Shown here in pieces: positions 25,265-32,764 of a DNA stretch of 64,000 bases (its first letter is position 1; every line of letters starts with the position of its first letter). A program made the position numbers and the translations under genes. Under the pieces are notes generated by a model that saw only the letters and a program-made list of their open reading frames with translations, was not told the origin of the DNA and searched no databases. This DNA is from JAIXWP01 sp046309775. Its GTDB lineage: Bacteria > Bacteroidota > Bacteroidia > Flavobacteriales_D > Sanyastnellaceae. The stretch is taken from positions 1-64,000 of the forward strand of contig JBKCOM010000035.1 in the NCBI GenBank assembly GCA_046309775.1, written 5' to 3'.

Positions 25265-26128
25265 TTAGAAACTGATGAGTTTTAGATTGTCGAGATACAA
25301 GTCAATAGCATTACCGGGGCTATCGGGCACAGATTCGAAGTAAACTTCGAAGTGCGATGCATTAGGGTTGTCTCTCACGATGAGTCCTAGGTCGAGATAA
25401 ATTTTATTCCATACAGGAGCTGATGTTCCCGTGGTGGTCGGATTTATAATCGCAATAAGGTTGCGGCGATCTGCGGTTCCTTCTCTTGCGATAAGGCCAA
25501 CTGAAAACTTGTTGTTGCAACTATAGTTTAGTTCTAAAAACGTGATGACACCGCTTTCCAGGTCGAGATTATCGTCGTCTTTGAATGATAGATTAGTGCT
25601 GCCAGAAGGCATTCTAAAATACCCACAGCGATTACCTTCAAATACTTTTGTCTCATCATCTTCAATCAGGAGCTCGCCTTGATTGGAACTAAGAGCGAGC
25701 ATCGAAGGTGTATTTATATCCCAGTCTTTTTGTGTGATACTCAACTCGTCGAAATAGCTAAATGTCGGTCGTATGGTATCAATGGCTAGTGGCTTTAGGT
25801 TTTTATTGAGCCGATATCCTTGAACAAAAGGATAGATAATACGTGAGTCGCTCAAGCCAAAGTTTTTTATCCCAGCGAAAAATGACAAGTTGGTATTTCC
25901 TTCATGAATGATAGGAATTGTGGCTGGCAAATCATAGACTCCCACGACTTGGTCATTTGCGTAAGCCCAGATTTCTGTGAACTTCTGACTTTCAGTGCCT
26001 TCGCCCGGGTCTGTAGAAAAACTAAATTGGTCTATGTAAATGAAAGACGGCTCTTTTTCATCAGGATTGATGAAATTACATGAGGCAAAAAACAGCGCGA
26101 GTGATAGATAGACTATCTTGAACTTCAT
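25265..26128 (-). CDS. Lipoprotein of unknown function
   Basis: A 287-residue protein. Signal MKFKIVYLSLALFFASCNF predicts lipidation at Cys17. The mature part is beta-rich, with a C-terminal half (about 150-287) containing the strands FEGNRCGYF, LELNYSCNN and HFEVYFESVP that look like a carbohydrate-binding-like sandwich. I do not recognise the family. It is transcribed ahead of the sugar-phosphate transferase with a 21-base gap, so a link to surface polysaccharide is possible, but unrelated lipoproteins are also common in this phylum. Confidence 0.7.
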   Translation of the reverse strand: MKFKIVYLSLALFFASCNFINPDEKEPSFIYIDQFSFSTDPGEGTESQKFTEIWAYANDQVVGVYDLPATIPIIHEGNTNLSFFAGIKNFGLSDSRIIYPFVQGYRLNKNLKPLAIDTIRPTFSYFDELSITQKDWDINTPSMLALSSNQGELLIEDDETKVFEGNRCGYFRMPSGSTNLSFKDDDNLDLESGVITFLELNYSCNNKFSVGLIAREGTADRRNLIAIINPTTTGTSAPVWNKIYLDLGLIVRDNPNASHFEVYFESVPDSPGNAIDLYLDNLKLISF

Positions 26129-26150
26129 AGAGCAGCTTGGTTGGAAAGGC

Positions 26151-26181
26151 CGCGAAAATAGCTAATCAAAGCCATTTCGCG
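26151..26181. promoter_or_regulatory. Inverted repeat with embedded -7-like box upstream of the lipoprotein gene
   Basis: CGCGAAA (26151-26157) and TTTCGCG (26175-26181) form a 7-bp inverted repeat. The minus strand reads TATTTTCG at 26153-26160, one base off the TAnnTTTG consensus. It may be a promoter/operator or simply a hairpin. Confidence 0.35.
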
Positions 26182-26243
26182 TGACTTTAACGCTGTTTTT
26201 GAAGAATATTGTGCCTGAGGTTGAAAAAATGAGTATTCGCTTG

Positions 26244-27239
26244 CTACTCATCAACTTGCAGCAGAGAGGCTTGTTTCATTTTTTCTAAAATCAACAGTGC
26301 GACCTCCAAAGCGCGAGTTCCTTGCTCGAGTGTTACTTCTAAAGGAGCTAAACCATTGATGGCATTAGCAAATGATGCTAATTCATCCTTAATGGCATTA
26401 TTGGCTTCAATAGCTGGTTTGTCGAAGAGTATTTCTTTTTTACCCTTTTCACCTAAATCAATTGTAACAGAAAAAGGATCGGGTTCGCCATGCACTTCTT
26501 TCATTCTTACAATTTCAGATTCTTTTGCGAGAAAATCTACAGAGATGTAGGCGTCTCGTTGAAAGAATCGGGATTTGCGCATTGATTTTAATGAGATGCG
26601 ACTTGCGGTGAGATTTGCAACACAGCCATTGTCGAGCTCTAGTCGTGCATTGGCAATATCTGGAGTATCGCTGAGCACAGCTACTCCGCTGGCCGAAACC
26701 TTTCTGACATTGGCCTTAGTAACAGCAAGAACGATATCGATATCGTGAATCATTAAGTCCAAAACCACTGAAACATCCGTACCTCTGGGGTTGAATTGGG
26801 CGAGTCGATGGGTTTCAATGAACTTGGGTTGAGTCAAATGTTGACGCACAGCGGTGAATGCTGGGTTGAAACGCTCCACATGTCCAACCTGCGCTTTAAT
26901 GCCTGCTTCATTTGCCAGTTTTATTAAGGCTTTCGCTTCGTCTAAAGTGTGAGTGACGGGTTTTTCAATAAAAATATGCTTGAATTTTCTAATCGCTGCT
27001 GCCGCACAATCAAAATGATAGATGGTTGGCGTAACGATATCCACGACGTCAACGGAGTCAAGGAGCGAATCGATGCTATGAAAAGGCATCAGCTCGAATT
27101 GTGCCGCTGCTTCTTTCGCTTTTTGAATATCGGGGTCAAAAAAACCGACAAGCTCATATTGATCGCTCAGTTCGCGTATGCATTTCATATGGATTTTGCC
27201 CAAGTGACCTGCTCCTAATACACCTATTTTTAACTTCAT
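26244..27239 (-). CDS. Gfo/Idh/MocA-family NAD(P)-dependent oxidoreductase
   Basis: A 331-residue oxidoreductase. The N-terminal Rossmann fold has GAGHLGKIH for dinucleotide binding, and the family signature FIEKPVT (about 91-97) supplies the catalytic lysine. The later GHVERFNPAF and HDIDIVLAV segments belong to the substrate domain and contain the conserved histidine of this group. Members oxidise or reduce sugars, inositols and nucleotide sugars; the substrate here is unknown. The gene is divergent from the isoaspartyl methyltransferase and 115 bases from the lipoprotein gene downstream. Confidence 0.85.
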   Translation of the reverse strand: MKLKIGVLGAGHLGKIHMKCIRELSDQYELVGFFDPDIQKAKEAAAQFELMPFHSIDSLLDSVDVVDIVTPTIYHFDCAAAAIRKFKHIFIEKPVTHTLDEAKALIKLANEAGIKAQVGHVERFNPAFTAVRQHLTQPKFIETHRLAQFNPRGTDVSVVLDLMIHDIDIVLAVTKANVRKVSASGVAVLSDTPDIANARLELDNGCVANLTASRISLKSMRKSRFFQRDAYISVDFLAKESEIVRMKEVHGEPDPFSVTIDLGEKGKKEILFDKPAIEANNAIKDELASFANAINGLAPLEVTLEQGTRALEVALLILEKMKQASLLQVDE

Positions 27240-27315
27240 TATCTCATCTCTTTATACGTGCAAATGTTGTAAGAAGGATTGTTTACATTGAATGGTTGAT
27301 TTTTACTTTTCAACA

Positions 27316-27348
27316 TTGGAAAGCGAATGACGCGATGCCCTAGTTTTG
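27316..27348 (+). promoter_or_regulatory. -33/-7 promoter for the isoaspartyl methyltransferase gene
   Basis: TTG at 27316-27318, 22-base spacer, then TAGTTTTG at 27341-27348 (exact TAnnTTTG), ending 10 bases before the ATG at 27359. Confidence 0.55.
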
Positions 27349-27358
27349 AACTCATCTT

Positions 27359-28009
27359 ATGGAGGATAATTACAGACACAAAGGATTGAGGAAGAAACTC
27401 CTAGAGGAGTTGGCGTCTAAGGGAATTACGGATAAAAATGTTTTGGAAGCGATGAATCGCGTTCCGAGGCACTTCTTTTTGTCCAGTGCATTCCTGGAAT
27501 ACGCCTATGAAAATAAGGCTTTTCAGATCGGGGCGGGTCAAACCATTTCGGCTCCATACACCGTGGCATTTCAATCGCAATTGCTACAAATAGAAAAGGG
27601 AATGAAGGTGCTGGAAATCGGAACAGGCTCGGGTTATCAAACAGCGGTACTTTGTGAGTTGGGGGCTAAAGTTTTTTCAATAGAAAGACAAAAACTCTTA
27701 CACGACAATGCCAAGCTATTGCTTCATAAAATGAACTATCGTGTCAATTTAGTCTATGGAGATGGTTACAAAGGGATGCCTTCTTTTGCACCATTCGATA
27801 GAATTCTTATTACATGCGCTGTACCTATTATTCCCGATGAGCTATTGATGCAGATGAAGTCTGACGGCAGATTAGTGATGCCTTTTGGAGAAGGTAAAGA
27901 ACAAGAAATGATGGTGATTCAAGAATCTGAAAATGGAGAATTCGTCTCAGAGGTTCATGGAAAATTTTCGTTTGTGCCGATGCTTGAAAAAAGAAATTCG
28001 CAGCGTTGA
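27359..28009 (+). CDS. pcm: Protein-L-isoaspartate O-methyltransferase
   Basis: A 216-residue class I SAM methyltransferase. The family-specific start (VPRHFF, AYENKAFQIGAGQTISAP) is followed by SAM motif I VLEIGTGSGYQTA and the acidic VFSIER. The length matches PCMT. The enzyme methylates L-isoaspartyl residues formed by damage, starting their repair to aspartate in the cytoplasm. The start is the ATG 10 bases after an exact -7 box. It is monocistronic as far as I can see: 77 bases and another -7 box precede the next gene. Confidence 0.92.
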   Translation: MEDNYRHKGLRKKLLEELASKGITDKNVLEAMNRVPRHFFLSSAFLEYAYENKAFQIGAGQTISAPYTVAFQSQLLQIEKGMKVLEIGTGSGYQTAVLCELGAKVFSIERQKLLHDNAKLLLHKMNYRVNLVYGDGYKGMPSFAPFDRILITCAVPIIPDELLMQMKSDGRLVMPFGEGKEQEMMVIQESENGEFVSEVHGKFSFVPMLEKRNSQR

Positions 28010-28081
28010 TAATGTGCACAAAGCGTGAATAAATTTGTTTTTTTTGTCTCCAATATTCCTTCCAAAACCATTGATATCCGA

Positions 28082-28089
28082 TACTTTTG
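28082..28089 (+). promoter_or_regulatory. -7 promoter element for the OmpA-like gene
   Basis: TACTTTTG matches TAnnTTTG exactly and ends 6 bases before the ATG at 28096. It overlaps the TTG at 28087, which makes that upstream start unlikely. Confidence 0.45.
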
Positions 28090-28095
28090 AAGGTG

Positions 28096-29346
28096 ATGAT
28101 CAGATGGATTCTTGCTTCGTTGTTGTTCTGTTGTTTCCTGTGGAGTTCTCACTTGAGCGCGCAGGATGAAAAATCGGCGCAGGTAAATTTTCACTATTAT
28201 CAAAAAGCAAAAGAGTCTGAAGTAAACTCAGTAGTGGAGTTGACGTGTGCTTCTTTAGCATTGTATATTGATCGCAATTTATCCGTCTCAGGGAATAAAG
28301 CCAATTGGTCAAAAGCCGAGAAACTGGTTTACAATGACCTTAATGCTCTAGTAAGCTCTTCATTCAAGTACTATCAATACAAATCGCTCGCGCCGTTCAA
28401 GAGTTTTTCACAAGATGTGATGGGGCAGATAGAAAAAGTTAGCTCTTTGGATTTTGGTACTTCGTCGGATTTCGATTCAAAATGGACAGAAGAGGAGGTT
28501 CAAAAAAGAAAGTACATTTTTTTTAAAAAAGAAGTTGATTTTCTAATGCTCCTAATACAAACGGAGCTCGGTGTTTTTTCATCGCAAAATCTTTTGACTT
28601 TAGAGAGTGTAGAATCGGTGGAAGTGGATACTGCATCATTTGAGTTTAACCCTAATGAATTTTTGAATTCATCAGAAATTGAGCTGTCAGACGCGACAAT
28701 TAAGCTTTTGGGCCAAAAGGATGAATCGCGATTAGACAATGAATCGACCGAGTTGGATAGTGAATTTGAAGAGTTGCGAAAGGTGATTTTGGACAATAAC
28801 ACGAAGCTTGTAAAGCTAGAAGAACAAATGAATGCAATGCGTATCGATCAACTGGAGTGGATGGATCAGCAAAATAAGGAGCGTGATCAAATGCTGCAAT
28901 CTCAAATAAATGACTTGAAGGAAATGGTGATTGAACTCGTACGTGCAAGTGGTGACGAAGCCTTGGCGAATGTTGAAATTGGAGGGGGTGATGTTTCAAC
29001 GAAGAGCACAAATGTGATTGAGAATTTGCCTTCATTCATTGATGTTTATTTTGATAAAGCCAGCACAAAATTGAATATTGAAACCCAACTTGTCCTTTCG
29101 GAGGTGGTAGATATGGCGGTGCGAATGCCACAGGTGAAAGTATTGATAACAGGCATGGCAGATAAGTCGGGCGATGAAACTCGTAATTTAATTTTGTCGC
29201 AGGAAAGAGCGTCACAAGTGAAAAAATTCTTTGTGCAAAGTGGGTTAAACGCGGATCGTTTTGTTATACGATATACTGGCTCAAGTAAGTCGAACGAGTC
29301 ATCCACTGCTGATAGAAAAGTGAGGATTGAATTTATAATTCCATAG
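28096..29346 (+). CDS. OmpA-like exported protein with central coiled coil
   Basis: A 416-residue protein. Signal peptide (MIRWILASLLFCCFLWSS to LSAQ), an N-terminal helical domain (about 25-220), a predicted coiled coil (about 225-285, rich in Glu, Gln and Met), then an OmpA-like C-terminus (about 310-416) with the TGMADKSGDE and SQERASQVKKF signatures that bind peptidoglycan in the family. It would link the envelope to the cell wall from the periplasm. The N-terminal domain is not recognised. The start is the ATG at 28096; the TTG three codons upstream lies in the promoter box. Confidence 0.78.
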   Translation: MIRWILASLLFCCFLWSSHLSAQDEKSAQVNFHYYQKAKESEVNSVVELTCASLALYIDRNLSVSGNKANWSKAEKLVYNDLNALVSSSFKYYQYKSLAPFKSFSQDVMGQIEKVSSLDFGTSSDFDSKWTEEEVQKRKYIFFKKEVDFLMLLIQTELGVFSSQNLLTLESVESVEVDTASFEFNPNEFLNSSEIELSDATIKLLGQKDESRLDNESTELDSEFEELRKVILDNNTKLVKLEEQMNAMRIDQLEWMDQQNKERDQMLQSQINDLKEMVIELVRASGDEALANVEIGGGDVSTKSTNVIENLPSFIDVYFDKASTKLNIETQLVLSEVVDMAVRMPQVKVLITGMADKSGDETRNLILSQERASQVKKFFVQSGLNADRFVIRYTGSSKSNESSTADRKVRIEFIIP

Positions 29347-29348
29347 CT

Positions 29349-29960
29349 ATGAAGATTATTTGTATTGGAAGAAATTATGCAGAACATGCGAAGGAGTTGG
29401 GTAATGCGGTTCCGACGGAACCGGTCTTTTTTTGCAAGCCTGATTCGGCAATTTTGCCAAGGAGTAATCCTTTATTTATACCCTCATTTACAAATGATTT
29501 ACACTATGAAGTAGAGCTCATCATTAAGATTGATCGATTAGGTAAAAATATCGAAGAGCAGTTCGCAAATCGATATTATTCTACCATAGGACTGGGTATT
29601 GATTTTACAGCAAGGGATGTTCAGGAAGAACAGAAAAAGAAGGGGCTTCCTTGGGAAAAGGCCAAGGCATTCGACGGTAGTGCTGTGTTAGGAAAGGATT
29701 TTATCTCACTTGATGAAATGGACCGAACGAACATTCGGTTTTCTTTAAAGAAAAATGGCCAGATTGTTCAAGATGGAAGCAGTAGTGATATGATTTTCAA
29801 TTTTGATAAAATCATTGCGCACGTATCGCAGTATATGACCTTGAAGATTGGTGATTTGATTTTCACCGGAACCCCCAGCGGTGTCGGGCCTGTGGCCATC
29901 AACGATGTGTTGGAAGGCTATTTGGGTGAAAAGAAAATGTTCAAAGTCAATATCAAGTAG
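29349..29960 (+). CDS. Fumarylacetoacetate hydrolase family protein
   Basis: A 203-residue enzyme of the short FAH branch. The N-terminus has CIGRNYAEHAKELG, and HYEVELIIKI contains the metal-binding glutamates. GIDFTARDVQ and KAFDGSAVLG are the other family blocks, and FTGTPSGVGPV closes the core. Members hydrolyse or decarboxylate 1,3-dioxo acids such as acylpyruvates or oxaloacetate; the actual substrate is not determined. The start is two bases after the OmpA-like stop, so co-transcription is likely. It overlaps the convergent DAHP synthase gene by 8 bases at the 3' ends. Confidence 0.88.
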   Translation: MKIICIGRNYAEHAKELGNAVPTEPVFFCKPDSAILPRSNPLFIPSFTNDLHYEVELIIKIDRLGKNIEEQFANRYYSTIGLGIDFTARDVQEEQKKKGLPWEKAKAFDGSAVLGKDFISLDEMDRTNIRFSLKKNGQIVQDGSSSDMIFNFDKIIAHVSQYMTLKIGDLIFTGTPSGVGPVAINDVLEGYLGEKKMFKVNIK

Positions 29961-31068
29961 TCTTGTTGTTCATCACCCTTGTTTGGGTACGGATGGATTC
30001 TTTATGAAGTTGTTCGAGATACTTCATAGTAAATTCTTCTGATAGGTTGAGCTCTTTAGCCCACTCGCTTCGTGTTTTCATTATTTCTTTCCAACGGTCA
30101 ACTTGGAGAATGGTAATGTTTTTTTCTTTTTTGTATTCACCGATGGCCTCAGCAATTTTCATTCTTTGTGCGAGGAGTTCGATGATTTTTTCGTCAATGC
30201 CGTCAATTTTTCTTCTTAAGGCAAGCAAGTCATCATCGACGATATCTTGAGGCGGAGTTGTATTTCTAATAGCAAGTTGGTGAATGATCTCAGCCAATCT
30301 TTCGGGTGTCACCTGTTGTTTTGCGTCGCTCCAAGCTTCGTCGGGGTTGATATGACTTTCGAGCATGAGGCCCGCCATTCCTAAGTCCATTGCTTTTTGA
30401 GCAACAGAAAGCAATAAATCTCTCCGCCCTGAAATATGGCTGGGGTCGCAGATTATGGGTATTTCAGGATGTAATGTTTTTAGAGCAATGGGGATTTCCC
30501 ACATCGGTTTATTGCGGTAGACCGACTCACCTAGAAAAGAAAATCCGCGATGTATTGCAGCTATTTTTTTTATGCCGACGTTATTTATTCTTTCAATCGC
30601 TCCAATCCACAATTGTACATCTGGATTGATTGGGTTTTTGACTAATACCGGAATATCCACACCTCTGAGTGCATCGGCAATCTCTTGCACACTAAATGGA
30701 TTGACCGTGGTGCGAGCGCCTATCCATAAGACATCGACACCATGTTTTAGGGCAAGCTCCACATGTTGAGCTGTTGCTACTTCAATCGTAGTGAGTATAC
30801 CTGTTTGTTCTTTTGCTTTTTTGAGCCAAGTAAGCCCAATCTCACCGACGCCTTCAAATGAATTGGGTCGGGTTCTTGGTTTCCAAATACCAGCCCTGAG
30901 CAGGTGAACGAGGTTTGTTTTTTTGAGGCGCAGTGCGGTTTGCAACACCTGATCTTCGGTTTCTGCACTGCATGGACCACTTATGAGAAATGGCTGCTGA
31001 TGAGCAGGCCACCATGACTCGAGTGGTGCGATATCAAATTTTATTTCTTGCTTCACTTTCAATTCCAC
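29953..31068 (-). CDS. Bifunctional DAHP synthase / chorismate mutase
   Basis: A 371-residue fusion. Residues about 15-260 form a type I-beta DAHP synthase (FLISGPCSAE, RAGIWKPRTRPNSFEG, IHRGFSF and CDPSHISG), which condenses phosphoenolpyruvate and erythrose 4-phosphate at the entry of aromatic biosynthesis. Residues about 280-365 form an AroQ-type chorismate mutase (LRRKIDGIDEKIIELLAQRM). The fusion permits prephenate-directed feedback in Bacteroidota homologues. The start codon is GTG at 31068, or another non-ATG start; no in-frame ATG is present nearby. tRNA genes and a terminator lie upstream. Confidence 0.92.
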   Translation of the reverse strand: MELKVKQEIKFDIAPLESWWPAHQQPFLISGPCSAETEDQVLQTALRLKKTNLVHLLRAGIWKPRTRPNSFEGVGEIGLTWLKKAKEQTGILTTIEVATAQHVELALKHGVDVLWIGARTTVNPFSVQEIADALRGVDIPVLVKNPINPDVQLWIGAIERINNVGIKKIAAIHRGFSFLGESVYRNKPMWEIPIALKTLHPEIPIICDPSHISGRRDLLLSVAQKAMDLGMAGLMLESHINPDEAWSDAKQQVTPERLAEIIHQLAIRNTTPPQDIVDDDLLALRRKIDGIDEKIIELLAQRMKIAEAIGEYKKEKNITILQVDRWKEIMKTRSEWAKELNLSEEFTMKYLEQLHKESIRTQTRVMNNKTT

Positions 31069-31112
31069 AATGATAAAACAAAAGCTGTGAGAGGAAGTTG
31101 TCGGTAGGGCAT

Positions 31113-31139
31113 AAAAAAAAGGTCAGCGAACTGACCTTT
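31113..31139 (-). terminator. Rho-independent terminator after the tRNA pair
   Basis: GGTCAG, loop CGAA, CTGACC (31121-31136) flanked by AAA/TTT, giving a 9-bp stem. On the minus strand the hairpin is followed by at least seven T. It sits 31 bases beyond tRNA-Leu and ahead of the DAHP synthase gene. Confidence 0.88.
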
Positions 31140-31169
31140 AATGATCACTACCTGTGATCGGAGGCGAGT

Positions 31170-31250
31170 GCCCTGGACTGGACTCGAACCAGCACATCTT
31201 GCGAAATACGCCCCTCAAACGTACGTGTCTACCAATTTCACCACCAGGGC
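31170..31250 (-). tRNA. tRNA-Leu (anticodon GAG)
   Basis: An 81-base cloverleaf on the minus strand. Acceptor stem GCCCTGG/CCAGGGC; D-arm with AAATTGGTAGAC; anticodon stem TACGT/GCGTA around loop TTGAGGG, giving GAG for CUC/CUU; a short variable arm (TTTCGCAAGATGT region) as expected for a class II leucine tRNA; and T-loop GGTTCGAGTCC. The 3' CCA is not encoded. It lies 62 bases downstream of tRNA-Lys, probably in one transcript. Confidence 0.95.
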
Positions 31251-31312
31251 AAATTTTGTAGGCTATGAAGAATATAGGGCAGATACCTGCCCTACTTCTT
31301 CTACTCTTTCGT

Positions 31313-31385
31313 GATCCCGCTGGGACTCGAACCCAGGACCCATACATTAAAAGTGTATTGCTCTACCAGCTGAGCTACGAGATCT
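31313..31385 (-). tRNA. tRNA-Lys (anticodon UUU)
   Basis: A 73-base cloverleaf on the minus strand. Acceptor stem GATCTCG/CGGGATC (one G-T pair), D-arm TAGCTCAGCTGGTAGAGCA, anticodon stem ATACA/TGTAT around loop CTTTTAA giving UUU, and T-arm GGGTTCGAGTCCC. CCA is not encoded. It is the upstream member of the tRNA pair. Confidence 0.96.
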
Positions 31386-31486
31386 ACTTTCGCTTTTTTG
31401 CGGGCGCAAATATAGGGTGGATTATTCTTTTTGCACGTACTATTTTATTTTTTTTTAAAATATCAGTAAAATCAAGGTGTTCAGAG

Positions 31487-32650
31487 CTATGAAATTATCG
31501 GACAGCGTTCAAACGGATACTTATCATTGAGCATTTTGCGGTAGGTAATGAGTGTTCGGTATCGTGTTGCATCTAGATTACTCATTACTTTGAGCATCTT
31601 GGGGTTGAAATCTCCGATCCAGGTAATGATTGTTTCTTTGTAGGTTTTTTTGGGAAGAACCTGCGTCTCACAAAATTTAATCATTGCCGATTCGACTCCA
31701 CGACCGTGGTAGGCTTTATCAACGCCAAATACAAGCCCGACCATAGTGTTTCGCCTTCCAAAATATCGATAGTACAGGAATTTTAATTTACCCCAGAAAT
31801 TTAGATTTCCATTGATGTGCTGGAAGATTTCGTTGAGCTCGGGGATATTCACATAAAATCCAATCGGTTCGTTGTTATAATACGCGAAAATTACAATGTC
31901 CTTATCCAGGATGGGCTTCATGCTCTTCATAATAGCTTTGGCTTGTCGAAGCTCCATTGTTTTGAATCCGCTAATTCCCGCCCAGGCATTGTTATAAACT
32001 GAAAGGAAATCCTGAGCAACTTGATCTAAGGAGCGGCCTCGAATATTGGATAAATGAAATAGCGGGTCTGTTGCAATGTTTGCTTGTTTTTTTGCAAAAA
32101 CCTCATTTACGGGAACGAATACATCGCGCTTATAGCACCATTGCTCAAAATAGGTCTGAAAACCATAGTTTTCGAATAGAACCTGATAATAGGGGAGGTT
32201 GTAATTCATTCGATAACTGCTCATATCTGTGAAATTATCGGTGAGGAGTCCCCAAAAAGCATCACGTTCTCCAAAATTGATAGGGCCGTCCACTGCGTCA
32301 CAGCCTTCTAATCTGAGCCAGTCCACCGCGGTGTCAAAGAGCGTATTAGCGGCGTGCTGATTGTTGATGCACTCAAAAAAGCCAATTCCACCAACCTTGA
32401 ATTTTTGGCTAGCCGATAATTTTGGAAAGTGAAAAGCAGCAATCCGTCCAATGGCCTGACCATGATCATCTTTGAGAATCCAGCGGATGGCTTTTCCTTC
32501 CTTGAAATACTTGTTTGCCTGAGGGTCAAACACTTTTATGATGTCTTGGCGAAGGTGGGGAATCCAGTTAGAGTCGTGCTTATAGATGTCATAGGGCATT
32601 TGCAGCCATGCATGGATATCTGAGTGTTGCAGAACTTCAGCTATTTTCAT
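31487..32650 (-). CDS. GNAT-fold protein, YghO-like
   Basis: A 387-residue protein resembling the YghO-type family found across Bacteroidota, which carries two acetyltransferase-like halves. Visible blocks are HDSNWIPHLRQD near the start, GPINFGERDAFWGL in the middle, and GLVFGVDKAYHGRGVESAM in the C-terminal half, which looks like a GNAT CoA-binding loop (HGRGVE). There is no signal peptide or membrane helix. The family has no established reaction that I know of, so acetyltransferase activity is only suggested by the fold. It is divergent from a T9SS surface-protein gene. Confidence 0.65.
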   Translation of the reverse strand: MKIAEVLQHSDIHAWLQMPYDIYKHDSNWIPHLRQDIIKVFDPQANKYFKEGKAIRWILKDDHGQAIGRIAAFHFPKLSASQKFKVGGIGFFECINNQHAANTLFDTAVDWLRLEGCDAVDGPINFGERDAFWGLLTDNFTDMSSYRMNYNLPYYQVLFENYGFQTYFEQWCYKRDVFVPVNEVFAKKQANIATDPLFHLSNIRGRSLDQVAQDFLSVYNNAWAGISGFKTMELRQAKAIMKSMKPILDKDIVIFAYYNNEPIGFYVNIPELNEIFQHINGNLNFWGKLKFLYYRYFGRRNTMVGLVFGVDKAYHGRGVESAMIKFCETQVLPKKTYKETIITWIGDFNPKMLKVMSNLDATRYRTLITYRKMLNDKYPFERCPIIS

Positions 32651-32690
32651 AGATTCGCTTTGAGAATGCGAAAATAGGTAAATGGATTTT

Positions 32691-32724
32691 TTTGGAAGCC
32701 ATACAACTACTTCGATTATTTTTG
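32691..32724 (+). promoter_or_regulatory. Complete -33/-7 promoter for the T9SS type B protein gene
   Basis: TTTG at 32691-32694, 22-base spacer, TATTTTTG at 32717-32724, then 40 bases to the ATG at 32765. One of the best promoter matches in the window. Confidence 0.65.
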
Positions 32725-32764
32725 CATCAGTTGTAATATTGAAACCAAATCACAAGTTACTCGA

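Noticed and set aside
31142..31158. GATCAC-N5-GTGATC palindrome as an operator
   Set aside because: It lies between tRNA-Leu and its terminator and is better explained as part of the tRNA 3' trailer structure.
31138..31347. Small reading frame over the tRNA pair
   Set aside because: It covers two complete tRNA cloverleaves and a terminator.
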